The position numbers and the translations under genes are program-made. 64,000 bases of DNA from Rhodoferax bucti. GTDB taxonomy: Bacteria > Pseudomonadota > Gammaproteobacteria > Burkholderiales > Burkholderiaceae_C. The notes beneath the pieces are model-generated. The model had not been told where the DNA came from, did no database searches, and saw only the letters and a program-made list of their open reading frames with translations. Of this stretch, positions 26,217 to 34,871 are shown piece after piece; position 1 is the stretch's first letter, and each line of letters begins with the position of its first letter. The stretch lies in contig NZ_VAHD01000002.1 in assembly GCF_005876985.1 (NCBI RefSeq), positions 1 to 64,000 of the forward strand, given 5' to 3'.

Positions 26217-27391
26217 ATTTTTTGGACCCATCGCCAGCCCGTCATCGCACCATTCCCATTCAGGACGCCCGCGAACGGTACGTGGCACCTGATGTTCAGC
26301 TGCTACCGCAACATGCAGAAGACCGCTCGCCGGACTACATGGGTCCGGTGCAAGACGCGCTGGACCGGCCTTGGCATGACCTGCGGATCAGCGTCACGGA
26401 CCAGTGCAATTTCCGCTGTCGCTACTGCATGCCCAAAGAAGTGTTTGGCAGAGACTACCCGTTTCTGCCGCACAGCGCGTTGCTGAGCTTCGATGAGATT
26501 GCCCATTTGGTGGCCACCGCAGTGCCCTTGGGCGTACGCAAGGTGCGGCTCACAGGCGGTGAGCCACTTCTTCGCAAACACTTGGAGCAACTGATCGCCA
26601 CCTTGGCTGCGCAAGCCGAGGCACGTGCAGTGCCCCTGAACATTGCCATGACCAGCAACGGATCTCTGCTGGCTACCAAGGCGGCCGCGCTCAGGTCGGC
26701 CGGGTTGGGCCGCATCACCGTCAGTCTGGACGCGCTGGATGAGCGCATCTTCCAGCAGATGAACGATGCCGATGTGTCGGTCGCCACAGTGCTGCGGGGT
26801 ATTGACGCGGCTTTGCAGGCCGGTTTCGAGCGGGTCAAGGTCAACGTCGTGTTGCGCCGTGGCTGGAACGAGGACCAGATCGTACCGCTGGCACGGCACT
26901 TTCTCGGTATGCCGGTGTCGCTGCGCTTTATCGAGTTCATGGACGTAGGGCAGAGCAATGGCTGGACCATGGCTCACGTTGTCCCGGGGGCGGAGATTCT
27001 GCAGCGGCTGCAGCGCGAATTCCACTTGACGCCATTGGCGCCAGCTGCAAAAGGGGAGACGGCGCGGCGCTGGGCCTACCAGGAGCTGAGCACGCCAACT
27101 TCAACAGTGCAGACCGAGATCGGGCTGATCAATAGCGTGACCCAGGCTTTTTGTGGCGACTGCAATCGTGCGCGAATCACCGCCGATGGACAACTGTTCA
27201 CCTGCCTGTTTGCGCAGAGCGGCGTCAACCTGCTGCCCTATCTGCGGGGAGGCGACGCAACGACGCAGCCGCTTGGTCGTTTGTTGCGCGCCGTGTGGAG
27301 TCAGCGCACAGATCGCTACTCAGAGGTCCGAAAGGAAGTAAACGTAAAAGCGCGAGCAAATAAAGCCGAGATGAACTACTTGGGTGGATAA
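26213..27391 (+). CDS. moaA: GTP 3',8-cyclase (molybdenum cofactor synthesis)
   Basis: A radical-SAM enzyme for the first step of molybdopterin synthesis, needed by NarG. In the 392 residues the N-terminal cluster motif is CNFRCRYC (C65, C69, C72). The C-terminal [4Fe-4S] cysteines lie in CGDCNRARITADGQLFTCLF, and the chain ends with the required Gly-Gly. An extra N-terminal stretch of about 45 residues precedes the usual start. The four-base overlap with the hemerythrin gene makes it the last gene of the nar cluster, where a dedicated moaA copy ensures cofactor supply. Confidence 0.93.
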   Translation: MNFLDPSPARHRTIPIQDARERYVAPDVQLLPQHAEDRSPDYMGPVQDALDRPWHDLRISVTDQCNFRCRYCMPKEVFGRDYPFLPHSALLSFDEIAHLVATAVPLGVRKVRLTGGEPLLRKHLEQLIATLAAQAEARAVPLNIAMTSNGSLLATKAAALRSAGLGRITVSLDALDERIFQQMNDADVSVATVLRGIDAALQAGFERVKVNVVLRRGWNEDQIVPLARHFLGMPVSLRFIEFMDVGQSNGWTMAHVVPGAEILQRLQREFHLTPLAPAAKGETARRWAYQELSTPTSTVQTEIGLINSVTQAFCGDCNRARITADGQLFTCLFAQSGVNLLPYLRGGDATTQPLGRLLRAVWSQRTDRYSEVRKEVNVKARANKAEMNYLGG

Positions 27392-27953
27392 AAGCTAATG
27401 GCGCAATAGCAGAACGGTGAACCGCCACGGGGCGACTCACCCAATCAAAGGCGATTCAGCAAGGACTACTCGTCTGATTTACCTAGGCCATTTGCCTCTG
27501 AAAGCACTGCGTGCAGTAGTCCGTGCACATTAGTTGGATCTCCCCCGCTTTCATAGTCATATTTCAGCTTCCGGTTTACGGACATTCGTGACTGTATGCA
27601 TCTGACCCTCAGCGGCAGTCGACCCAAAGCTGAATTCCAACTATTCGGATTCAATGTCCGAAAGCCGACATTCTTAGTTGGCGAACCCGCAGATCGCAAG
27701 GAGACGGAAATTCAGCGGCCATCGAAATTTTCCCGAAGGATCGCAATTTCAGGGCGAATTTCTGACAACCGCAGCCATTATTTTGTTGCCTTGCAGCTTC
27801 CTTGCGATGACTTCGAATGCGAGGTGTGGCCTGTGCGTGACAGACCTATAGATGGTTAACATTGCCTGGCAAGGAGGTCGTAGACCTTGAAGACCATGCG
27901 CGACTAAGCAATGCGTACATAGCACTACTGACAAGTGCAGGAGAGGAAAATCT
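27392..27953. other. Intergenic region between moaA and the STAND gene
   Basis: No convincing gene. Composition is lower in GC than the nar cluster. It holds an inverted repeat AATGTC-N8-GACATT at 27653-27672, and a short minus-strand open stretch (about 27470-27590, encoding MSVNRKLKYDYESGG...) that might be the end of a broken gene but matches nothing I recognise. A good ribosome site (AGGAG) precedes the gene at 27954. Confidence 0.5.
27653..27672. repeat. Inverted repeat AATGTC/GACATT
   Basis: AATGTCCGAAAGCCGACATT is a symmetric motif with an eight-base centre. A half-like version, GAAAACCGACATTCA, occurs at about 33026-33040 on the other side of the STAND gene. I recall similar motifs in the non-coding DNA of environmental proteobacteria but cannot name the family. 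Confidence 0.4.
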
Positions 27954-30900
27954 ATGAGCAAGGCTGGCATACAGTCCAACCGGGGGGATGGTTACCAAAC
28001 ATTGGTTGCATTCGATTGGGCATTGCAGGTCTTGGCGGATCCCGTTTATGAATGGCTCGAAGTGGACTCTGCCACTTCACCTGTTGATGATGTTGTTGTT
28101 GGACGAACGGACGGCACCACTATCCACTGCCAATGCAAGAAAAATTCTCCAACGCATATAGCTTGGTCCGTTGGCAATTTGAAGGACGAGTTGCTGAAGG
28201 CTGCGCAACTGCTGTCGAGCAACAACTCTGCAGTCGTTCGGTACTACTCACGGTCAGCATTTGGCGAGCTAGAAGCACTCAAGGAGTTCAGCGCCAACTA
28301 CCCAGACCCAGACATCTACCAAGCCAATCTCGGCGCATCCACCCAAGCGACTGACGAGGCCCTAGGCAAGCTACTTTTTGCCGCCAGCCCAAACCTCTCG
28401 ACTTACGATTTTCTACAACGCACTTGGTTTGAACCGACACCAAGCTTGGAACGTATGCAAGAACTGCTGCAGGCGCGACTGCGCAACATTGCCAGCAATT
28501 CTGCCAATGCCTATCAAGCACTCTGGACTCGCCTCGACCATCTGGGAATGCGCGTCAACACCAACGGGAGTTCAAGCGCTGCCATACAGCACCGCCTAAG
28601 CAAGGCGGATATCAAAAGCACTCTGATTGAAGCTGGTGCAATGCTCACGCCGCCCATGGACTTGCGCGCAATACGCACGGAGTTTCAAAGCACGTCTGCC
28701 ATCGGCAGGAATTGGCGTCGCGATATTGGCGGTGAACAGATTCCCAATCCACTCGTTGATGAAATCATGTCAGCCATTGACAGGAATAGCCGCGCCTTCC
28801 TAGTTACGGGAACCCCAGGTGCAGGAAAGACCTGCATCATGCTGGCACTTCAAGAAGCCTTAGAGAGGCGAAGTCAAACTACATCGGACATACAGCCATT
28901 TTTCATCCAGTCACGGGAGTTTGCAGACCTGAACTCTGCCCAAGAACGGCAGGCCATGGGCCTGAAAGAGCACTGGGTTGAATGGGTTGCACGAATGGCT
29001 GACATGATCCATACAGTAGTCGTCATCGACTCACTGGATGTACTGTCCATCGCACGGGAACACAAAATTCTGGACTACTTCTTGGCCCAGATGGACCGAT
29101 TACTGTGCCTCCCCAATGTCACCGTCATTACCGCCTGTCGTGACTTTGACCACCGATATGACCGCCGCATTGCGCAGAGAAAATGGGATCGGGAGTTCAA
29201 GTGCGCCCCCTTGAATTGGGTATCTGAAGTTACCCCTCTTCTCAATAAATTGGGGATTGATACATCTACCGTCGATGCCACGATGCGAGAACTCATCAGC
29301 AATCCACGGGAATTGGCCTTGTTTGTGGAACTGGCACAACAAGACGGCAGCTTCAATGTAGTTACTAGTCAAGCCTTGGCGCAACGCTATTTGCAGACCA
29401 TCGTGCTGGCCAACCCCGCACTCGGGGATGCCGCCATGCGTGCCATAGAGAGCGTTGCCACCGAGATGCTCAGCCAACGTAGCTTGGCCATACCGTCGCA
29501 GCGCTTCACTGCATCCCACGACATTCAGCGCACGTTGCTCAGTCATCAAATACTGCAATGGACGCAGGATAAGAAGTTGACGTTTGGGCACCAAACCCTG
29601 CTGGATGTGCTGGTGATCAGCGGTGCGATTCGCCAAGGCATCACCTTGGACACATTCATTCGCAACCTCCAGCCTGTCCCATTTGTACGCCCTAGTATTC
29701 GCAGCTTTGTGGCCCAGTTGGCAGCCGGAGACAGGCGGGCGTTCAGAGGGCAGTTGCGCACAGTACTCACTGGAACCCACGCTTTTCACATCCGTCGTCT
29801 AGTCGCGGAGTGTCTAGCGGGGCAAATTCCACAAGATGATGACTGGCCGCTGATCCGCGATTTGAAGACTCAACAACCTGAAGTCTTTCAGGTGATCTAC
29901 TATCAAGCAGTACAGGTAGAGTGGCATCCTTTCTGGCGCAAACACTTGATACCCACGCTCATAGCCAATCGTGACAGCGAAGGGCTGACACGACATGCTC
30001 AGCGCATAGCGCAATGGAAAAATGCAGATGCCCAGGACGTGATCAACTTCTGGATCGAAGCCTTTTCGCACGATTGGGTTGACCGGAAACAGCTAGGCAG
30101 ACAAGTAACCTATTCACTGCACAACTTCGACATGGCCCATGCCGCGTTGCTGGCTCCGGTGCTGGGGATACTGCTCCAGATGCCACGCGAGGAGCACAGC
30201 TTTTTGGGACATGCCCTTGCTCGGTGCGTCGCAGCGGGCGGCTTGGAGGACGCTACCCTCTGGCGGTACATCGTCGCAGACATCGGCGATGAAGAGGTTC
30301 GTTCCTACAACCTTGGCGACAAGCTGCATTGCCAACCCCATGAATTTAACAGCAGCGATGAGAACTTTTTGTCGCAGCGGATGCAGCAATCACCCGCCTT
30401 GTTGGCCTTGGCTATCTCCACCATTGAGCAATGGAGGCATGTCAGAAAAGAACGCTGGCACACTTTTCTGCGTGACAGCTCCTACAACGACACCCATAGC
30501 CAAACAGACATGCACCACGTTGATGCCGCGCGTGTCTTGTTAAATGCCATTGAGGCTGGAATTGGGGTACATGCCCAGGCCCATACAACCTGGTGGCAAA
30601 AAAACCGCGAGCGACTTTGTTTCAACGAAGAAACTGCACTGCGCTACTTTGCCATTCTTGCCTGCACGTCCTCACCAGCACAAAACCTGGACGTAATAGG
30701 TCGCATGCTATGTGATAGGGACAATCTAGAGTCTGATTTGACCTATGAGTTGGGCACACTGATACATCATGCTTTCATCCTCTTGGATGAACCAACGCAA
30801 GCTGCAGTTCAGAAGGCCATTTCAGCGATTGATCAGGAACACGCAGCTGACCCAGCACGCAGGGTTTGGATGCTTCAAGCACAGGCCCAACTGATACTTT

Positions 30901-32504
30901 CAATCCCCTGTAATTTGCGCCAGCCTGCGGCACAGGCCATCGTCGTCGAGTGTGAAAACCACACATGGCCATTGCTACGACAGCCAAGTATCGGCATACG
31001 CGGCGGCATAGTTGTTGCCCCATTTTCGTTTGAGGTATTTCTTTCTACAAGCAACGACGGTGTACTTCGCTTGCTGGCGCACTACAGTGGCTACGACAGA
31101 GATTCCTGGGATGATTTCGGTATGGGTGGTGACTCCCAGGTAGGCGGACAACTGCGAGAAGCCGCATCCCGCAGTCCAAGCCGCTTTATGGCACTGCTGG
31201 ATACGCATTGGGATGCAGTTCCAGGTCGATTCCGCAATGACATACTGGATGGCGCACGCACTTACTTGGCCTACACCTACGGCAATTTGCAGGCCAACAA
31301 CTGGGCTCCCGTAGATGAGCCCGAGGCCATGACGCTAACACGACAGGTACTGGATGAGCTTGAACGCCACCCAGACCATTGGCACCACAGCCGCGACGCA
31401 GCCAAAGCACTGGAGGGTGCTGCGCACGTTGTGAAAGACATGCCTACTGCCGCTAGGTTGGTCGCGCTGGCGTATGCATTTTTAAGCCTGCATGAAGAAA
31501 GCTCTGTCTCTGGAGATAGGGTCAACTTGTTGACCCATGGGATCAACATGGCAAAGGGAAACGTCGCAGATGCCCTGATGATTCTGGCAACAAAACTTCA
31601 GCAGGAAGACGTTCCCTGGCCAGATTCTTTGGCACCGGCGTTAATGGGTATATCGGGCGATGCACACCCCGCTGTTCGTGCCGTAGTGCTACGCAGACTC
31701 CACTACTTGCAACACCTCGCACCTGACATTGGCTGGAAAGTTTTCCGGCAGGCGATGCAAGAGAGCACGGATGGGCTTTGGCAAATGGCAGAGCCCTGCC
31801 TCTACTACGCCTATCACCAACAGTTCACTATCGTTCAACCATGGCTGGATCAACTCTATATGGAAGGCAAGGACAAGGACTTGGAAACCTGGGGACGGAT
31901 TTCGGCACTAGCAGCGCTTTCCGACAAGATACGCTTCTCCTCGCTACTGGCCTCGCTGAAATCCCTCAATGCCGAAAGCGCTTGGCGCGGCGCGGCGAGC
32001 GTCTGGACACATCCCTCAAATGTGCAACAGCACCAAGAGCAATGCTTCGGTGGTCTTGAAGCGGGCCTCGATACGGAAAACCCCTTCGCGTCCAGTGTTG
32101 CCCGGAAGATCAGCCGGTTCTTTCACGAAACAACTTCCTTGGTCCACATACCGTTACCCATCATGCAACGGTGTTTTGGGTTACTTGCTGATTCCGCTGA
32201 CAAATCACAAGTTGACTTGCATGGTATCGACGCTTGGCTCAATGCCACTGCGTTACACGCTCCCGCGCATGCGTTGGAAGTAGCGGAAATGTATTTGACC
32301 CTGAAACGACATACCCAGTCCTATCTTTACGACCACGGGGACAACTTCACCCAGCTCTTGACTCGCCTGTTCGCGCAGGCCGAGGAACAAGAGGAATCTG
32401 ACCGCGGCGCCATGCTCCAGCGCGTAGTTGCCGTACAGGACACGCTGATGACGCTCGGCATGCACGGCATTGATGACTGGCTGAAAGCCATAGAGCGGCC
32501 ATGA
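27954..32504 (+). CDS. Nuclease-STAND NTPase, probable anti-phage protein (Avs-like)
   Basis: A 1,516-residue protein. Residues 1-120 resemble the Cap4/DUF4297-type PD-(D/E)xK nuclease: GDGYQTLVAFDWAL, E36, a DD pair at 45-46 (VDDVVVG) and Q60-C-K62 (HCQCKKN). A P-loop NTPase follows with Walker A GTPGAGKT (286-293), Walker B TVVVIDSLD (354-362) and an arginine-containing TACRDFD (393-399). About 1,000 C-terminal residues are helical and repeat-like, as in the sensor solenoids of STAND proteins. The layout effector-NTPase-long sensor is that of Avs defence proteins, which bind a phage protein and then activate the nuclease. Solitary gene, lower GC than its neighbours, next to a decayed lpdA. 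Which Avs type, if any, is not decidable here. Confidence 0.65.
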   Translation: MSKAGIQSNRGDGYQTLVAFDWALQVLADPVYEWLEVDSATSPVDDVVVGRTDGTTIHCQCKKNSPTHIAWSVGNLKDELLKAAQLLSSNNSAVVRYYSRSAFGELEALKEFSANYPDPDIYQANLGASTQATDEALGKLLFAASPNLSTYDFLQRTWFEPTPSLERMQELLQARLRNIASNSANAYQALWTRLDHLGMRVNTNGSSSAAIQHRLSKADIKSTLIEAGAMLTPPMDLRAIRTEFQSTSAIGRNWRRDIGGEQIPNPLVDEIMSAIDRNSRAFLVTGTPGAGKTCIMLALQEALERRSQTTSDIQPFFIQSREFADLNSAQERQAMGLKEHWVEWVARMADMIHTVVVIDSLDVLSIAREHKILDYFLAQMDRLLCLPNVTVITACRDFDHRYDRRIAQRKWDREFKCAPLNWVSEVTPLLNKLGIDTSTVDATMRELISNPRELALFVELAQQDGSFNVVTSQALAQRYLQTIVLANPALGDAAMRAIESVATEMLSQRSLAIPSQRFTASHDIQRTLLSHQILQWTQDKKLTFGHQTLLDVLVISGAIRQGITLDTFIRNLQPVPFVRPSIRSFVAQLAAGDRRAFRGQLRTVLTGTHAFHIRRLVAECLAGQIPQDDDWPLIRDLKTQQPEVFQVIYYQAVQVEWHPFWRKHLIPTLIANRDSEGLTRHAQRIAQWKNADAQDVINFWIEAFSHDWVDRKQLGRQVTYSLHNFDMAHAALLAPVLGILLQMPREEHSFLGHALARCVAAGGLEDATLWRYIVADIGDEEVRSYNLGDKLHCQPHEFNSSDENFLSQRMQQSPALLALAISTIEQWRHVRKERWHTFLRDSSYNDTHSQTDMHHVDAARVLLNAIEAGIGVHAQAHTTWWQKNRERLCFNEETALRYFAILACTSSPAQNLDVIGRMLCDRDNLESDLTYELGTLIHHAFILLDEPTQAAVQKAISAIDQEHAADPARRVWMLQAQAQLILSIPCNLRQPAAQAIVVECENHTWPLLRQPSIGIRGGIVVAPFSFEVFLSTSNDGVLRLLAHYSGYDRDSWDDFGMGGDSQVGGQLREAASRSPSRFMALLDTHWDAVPGRFRNDILDGARTYLAYTYGNLQANNWAPVDEPEAMTLTRQVLDELERHPDHWHHSRDAAKALEGAAHVVKDMPTAARLVALAYAFLSLHEESSVSGDRVNLLTHGINMAKGNVADALMILATKLQQEDVPWPDSLAPALMGISGDAHPAVRAVVLRRLHYLQHLAPDIGWKVFRQAMQESTDGLWQMAEPCLYYAYHQQFTIVQPWLDQLYMEGKDKDLETWGRISALAALSDKIRFSSLLASLKSLNAESAWRGAASVWTHPSNVQQHQEQCFGGLEAGLDTENPFASSVARKISRFFHETTSLVHIPLPIMQRCFGLLADSADKSQVDLHGIDAWLNATALHAPAHALEVAEMYLTLKRHTQSYLYDHGDNFTQLLTRLFAQAEEQEESDRGAMLQRVVAVQDTLMTLGMHGIDDWLKAIERP

Positions 32505-32528
32505 TCTCCCTGATTCCTCAATAAAAAT

Positions 32529-32556
32529 CCGCGCAGCCCTTACGTTATCTGCGCGG
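32529..32556 (-). terminator. Hairpin ending the lpdA remnant
   Basis: CCGCGCAG pairs with CTGCGCGG; on the minus strand it is followed by ATTTTTAT, a normal intrinsic terminator for a gene coming from the right (the lpdA relic). Confidence 0.6.
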
Positions 32557-32580
32557 CCCGCTACTGAATCAGTAGCGGGC
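32556..32580. terminator. Perfect 11-bp hairpin downstream of the STAND gene
   Basis: GCCCGCTACTG and CAGTAGCGGGC flank an AAT loop. On the plus strand TTTTA follows after six bases, so it may end the STAND transcript; it abuts the lpdA-side hairpin. Confidence 0.5.
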
Positions 32581-32587
32581 GAAGCTT

Positions 32588-33010
32588 TTATTTCTTGGCC
32601 GGCGGCACATCCGTGCAGCTGCCATGCGCTATCTCCGCCGCCATGCCGATGCTCTCGCACAGCGTGGGGTGCGGGTGTATGGTCTTGCCGATGTCGACCG
32701 CATCGGCACCCATCTCAATCGCCAGCGCGATCTCGCCGATCATGTCGCCCGCGTGGGTGCCCACCATGCCGCCACCCAGAATATTGCCGTGGCCACGCGC
32801 TTCCGGAGAGTCTTCAAACAGTAGTTTGGTAACGCCTTCATCGCGGCTATTGGCCATCGCGGGGGCCGGATGCGGTCCAGGGGAACAGGCCCTTCTTGAC
32901 CTTGATGCCTTGCGCCTTGGTTTGAACTTCGGTCAGGCCGACCTAGACAATTTCGGGATCGGTGTAGGCCACGGTAGGAATGACGCGAGCTTTGAACGCT
33001 GCGGCTGGTA
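32588..33010 (-). pseudogene. lpdA: Dihydrolipoamide dehydrogenase C-terminal remnant
   Basis: The minus strand encodes the dimerisation domain of a pyruvate-dehydrogenase E3: FKARVIPTVAYTDPEIV, then VGLTEVQTKAQGIKVKKG, and, in a shifted frame, MANSRDEGVTKLLFEDSP, GGGMVGTHAGDMIGEIALA and the HPHPTLCESIGMAAE interface motif. A TAG replaces the expected Trp (32943-32945), and a frameshift lies near 32860-32875 in a run of G. The FAD- and NAD-binding two thirds of the gene are absent. It is a decayed fragment, most likely left by recombination or insertion around the STAND gene. Confidence 0.85.
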
Positions 33011-33235
33011 TCCACTTATCAATGTGCCGGAAAACCGACATTCATTTAAGCCCGCAATTGGCCCGAGGCTGCTGTTCATTTCACGGAAATATGCAGCGAC
33101 AAGCATTCGGAAACTTGCGTGCAATTTGAGTTTGAGATTGCAAACCTACTAAAACGGCCCGTGTAAGTTGTTGATTTGTAATAGGGTGCTTTGCAAACCT
33201 AATTGCAAAATTGCAGACTCAATTGTTTCTGATAA
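33011..33235. other. AT-rich junction between lpdA remnant and folB
   Basis: No gene is seen. It contains GAAAACCGACATTCA, related to the repeat at 27653, and two direct copies of TTGCAAACCTA (33138-33148 and 33191-33201). It may mark an insertion or recombination border. Confidence 0.4.
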
Positions 33236-33622
33236 TCACCACTCTCCGGTCTCCATGCGGATGGCAACTTCACAGTCTTCAAAAATTTCCAGTTTCGCGA
33301 TCTTGACGCGCACGCCCAGCACGCCGGGCAACTGCATCAGCCGGTGGGCCAACTTGCCGATCAAGGTCTCCAGCAGGTTCACGTGCTCGGCCGTGCATTC
33401 GCTGATGATGATCTGGCGCACTTTTCGGTAGTCCAGCACGTGGTTGATGTCGTCGTCATGCGGCAGCAGGGGCTGGGTGCCCAGGCTCAGCTCGGCGTCC
33501 ACCTGGATAGGCTGGGGTGCGACTTTTTCGGACTCCAGAATGCCGAGGTTGGCGTCAAAGCGCAGGCCCGTGAGGGTCAGGGTTTGGTGACCGGTGCTGG
33601 CCTTCATGTCCTCATTACGCAT
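33236..33622 (-). CDS. folB: FolB-family protein, copy 1 (dihydroneopterin aldolase or FolX-like epimerase)
   Basis: A 128-residue tunnel-fold protein of the dihydroneopterin aldolase/epimerase family: LRFDANLGILESEKVAPQPIQVDAEL at the N-terminus, then DINHVLDYRKVRQII, LLETLIGKLAHRLM and a VKIAKLEIFEDC strand. The aldolase converts dihydroneopterin to the hydroxymethylpterin used for folate; the FolX branch epimerises the triphosphate. The canonical KPGA segment is altered (AKLEIFED), so aldolase activity is not certain. It overlaps the second family member by eight bases; the SDR upstream completes a pterin cluster. Confidence 0.8.
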   Translation of the reverse strand: MRNEDMKASTGHQTLTLTGLRFDANLGILESEKVAPQPIQVDAELSLGTQPLLPHDDDINHVLDYRKVRQIIISECTAEHVNLLETLIGKLAHRLMQLPGVLGVRVKIAKLEIFEDCEVAIRMETGEW

Positions 33623-34016
33623 TTGCGCCTTTCATGCGGAATACTTCGACGCCCACGCCCGCGCAGTCGGGGTACACGTCCGGTTTTTGGGTAGACAGGC
33701 GCACGGCGCGCACCTGCGGGTGGGCCAGCATCTGCTGCACCAATTCATCGCACAGGGTTTCCTGCAGTTCGACATGGCCACGCGCAATGCGGCGGGCAAT
33801 GAGTTCGCGCACAAAGTCGTAGTCCACCACTTCTGACAAGCTGTCAGAAACAGGCGTGCTGCCATCGTAGGGTACGAACAGTTCCACATTAAAAATCAGG
33901 CGCTGCGACACGCCTTTTTCAAAGTCATGGGCGCCGATGTGCACTTGCACTTCGTGGTCCCGCAAAAAAAGGCGGCGGCATTCCAGTGCCAGGGTCACCA
34001 AGGGATCGTGGCTCAT
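33615..34016 (-). CDS. FolB-family protein, copy 2
   Basis: A 133-residue paralogue of the neighbouring gene: ECRRLFLRDHEVQVHIGAHDFEKGVSQRLIFNVEL, then LSEVVDYDFVREL, ELQETLCDELVQQML and LSTQKPDVYPDCAGVGVEV. It keeps a QKP near the catalytic-lysine position. ATG 34016 overlaps the SDR stop (ATGA). Two adjacent FolB-type genes suggest a split of labour between folate synthesis and another pterin such as monapterin; the sequence alone does not say which is which. Confidence 0.8.
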   Translation of the reverse strand: MSHDPLVTLALECRRLFLRDHEVQVHIGAHDFEKGVSQRLIFNVELFVPYDGSTPVSDSLSEVVDYDFVRELIARRIARGHVELQETLCDELVQQMLAHPQVRAVRLSTQKPDVYPDCAGVGVEVFRMKGANA

Positions 34017-34801
34017 GGGTTGTCTTTCACAGAAATGGTTTCCACGGCAAACATCACATCGCGCTCCAATGGCACCAAATGTTGGCCGTTGTCCACGCAC
34101 AAGGTGCTGCCGGTAATGCAAGGGTTCTCCGCCAGAAACAGGCATGTGGCAGCGACCTGGCCGGGGTCTATGGGTTCGCGCAACAGGTTGACGCGTGCGG
34201 CCTTGTCGAAGTTGTCCTGGGTTTGCGGGCCGCTCAAAAACATCAGGCCCGGGGCCACACCGCACACGCGCACGGCTGGAGCCAGCGCCTGGGCTTGCAA
34301 AGCCACTGCCCGTTCGAGCGCCAGCTTGCTGACGGTGTAGGAAAAATAGTCGGGGTTGAGGTTGAACACCTTCTGGTCCAGCACATGGATGATGCTGTGC
34401 GCGCCCGGGGTAGCGTCCGCACCCAGGCTGTTGGTCATCCAGCGCGAGAGCGACAAGGGTGCCATCAGGTTGACTTCCAGCTGCTGGCGAGCGCCTTCGG
34501 TGTCGATGGCATCGCCACTGTCGGGCTCGAAGCTGGAGGCGTTGTTCACCAGGCAATGCAGCGGGCCGGACTTGGCGGCAATTTCTGCAATCACGGCCTT
34601 ACGGCTGCCTTCATCTGACAGGTCCGCATGGATGGCTTGGGCCTCATGCCCTTGGGCACGCAGCCCGCCGCATAGCGCCTCAGCCGCTTCAGCGCTGCGC
34701 TGGTAGTGGCACCACACCTCCCACCCGGCCGCAGCAAAGCGGGCGCAGAGGAGTGCGCCCAAACGATGGGCACCACCGGTGACAAGTACGCGCTTCAACA
34801 C
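34013..34801 (-). CDS. Pteridine-reductase/FolM-like SDR oxidoreductase
   Basis: A 262-residue short-chain dehydrogenase. The nucleotide motif is VTGGAHRLG, with Arg as in NADPH-using pteridine reductases, followed by NNAS and the active-site Y-x3-K in YFSYTVSKLALE. The preceding DQKVFNLNPDY is strongly reminiscent of PTR1/FolM proteins, which reduce dihydropterins. A GTG start at 34801, preceded by CAGGA, is preferred; an open frame continues upstream but overlaps the divergent methyltransferase. Neighbouring FolB-type genes support a pterin role. Confidence 0.78.
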   Translation of the reverse strand: MLKRVLVTGGAHRLGALLCARFAAAGWEVWCHYQRSAEAAEALCGGLRAQGHEAQAIHADLSDEGSRKAVIAEIAAKSGPLHCLVNNASSFEPDSGDAIDTEGARQQLEVNLMAPLSLSRWMTNSLGADATPGAHSIIHVLDQKVFNLNPDYFSYTVSKLALERAVALQAQALAPAVRVCGVAPGLMFLSGPQTQDNFDKAARVNLLREPIDPGQVAATCLFLAENPCITGSTLCVDNGQHLVPLERDVMFAVETISVKDNP

Positions 34802-34871
34802 AAATGCATCCTGAAAAAAGGGAGGGGGCGTGGGGGAAAGATAATCCGTGGCTTTACGCAACACGAGACCC

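Noticed and set aside
27596-27859. An 87-codon plus-strand frame before the STAND gene
   Set aside because: No ribosome site, spans the inverted repeat, and resembles nothing; treated as non-coding.
32595-33152. Plus-strand frame opposite the lpdA remnant
   Set aside because: It is the complement of the decayed dehydrogenase sequence, whose minus-strand peptide matches E3 clearly.
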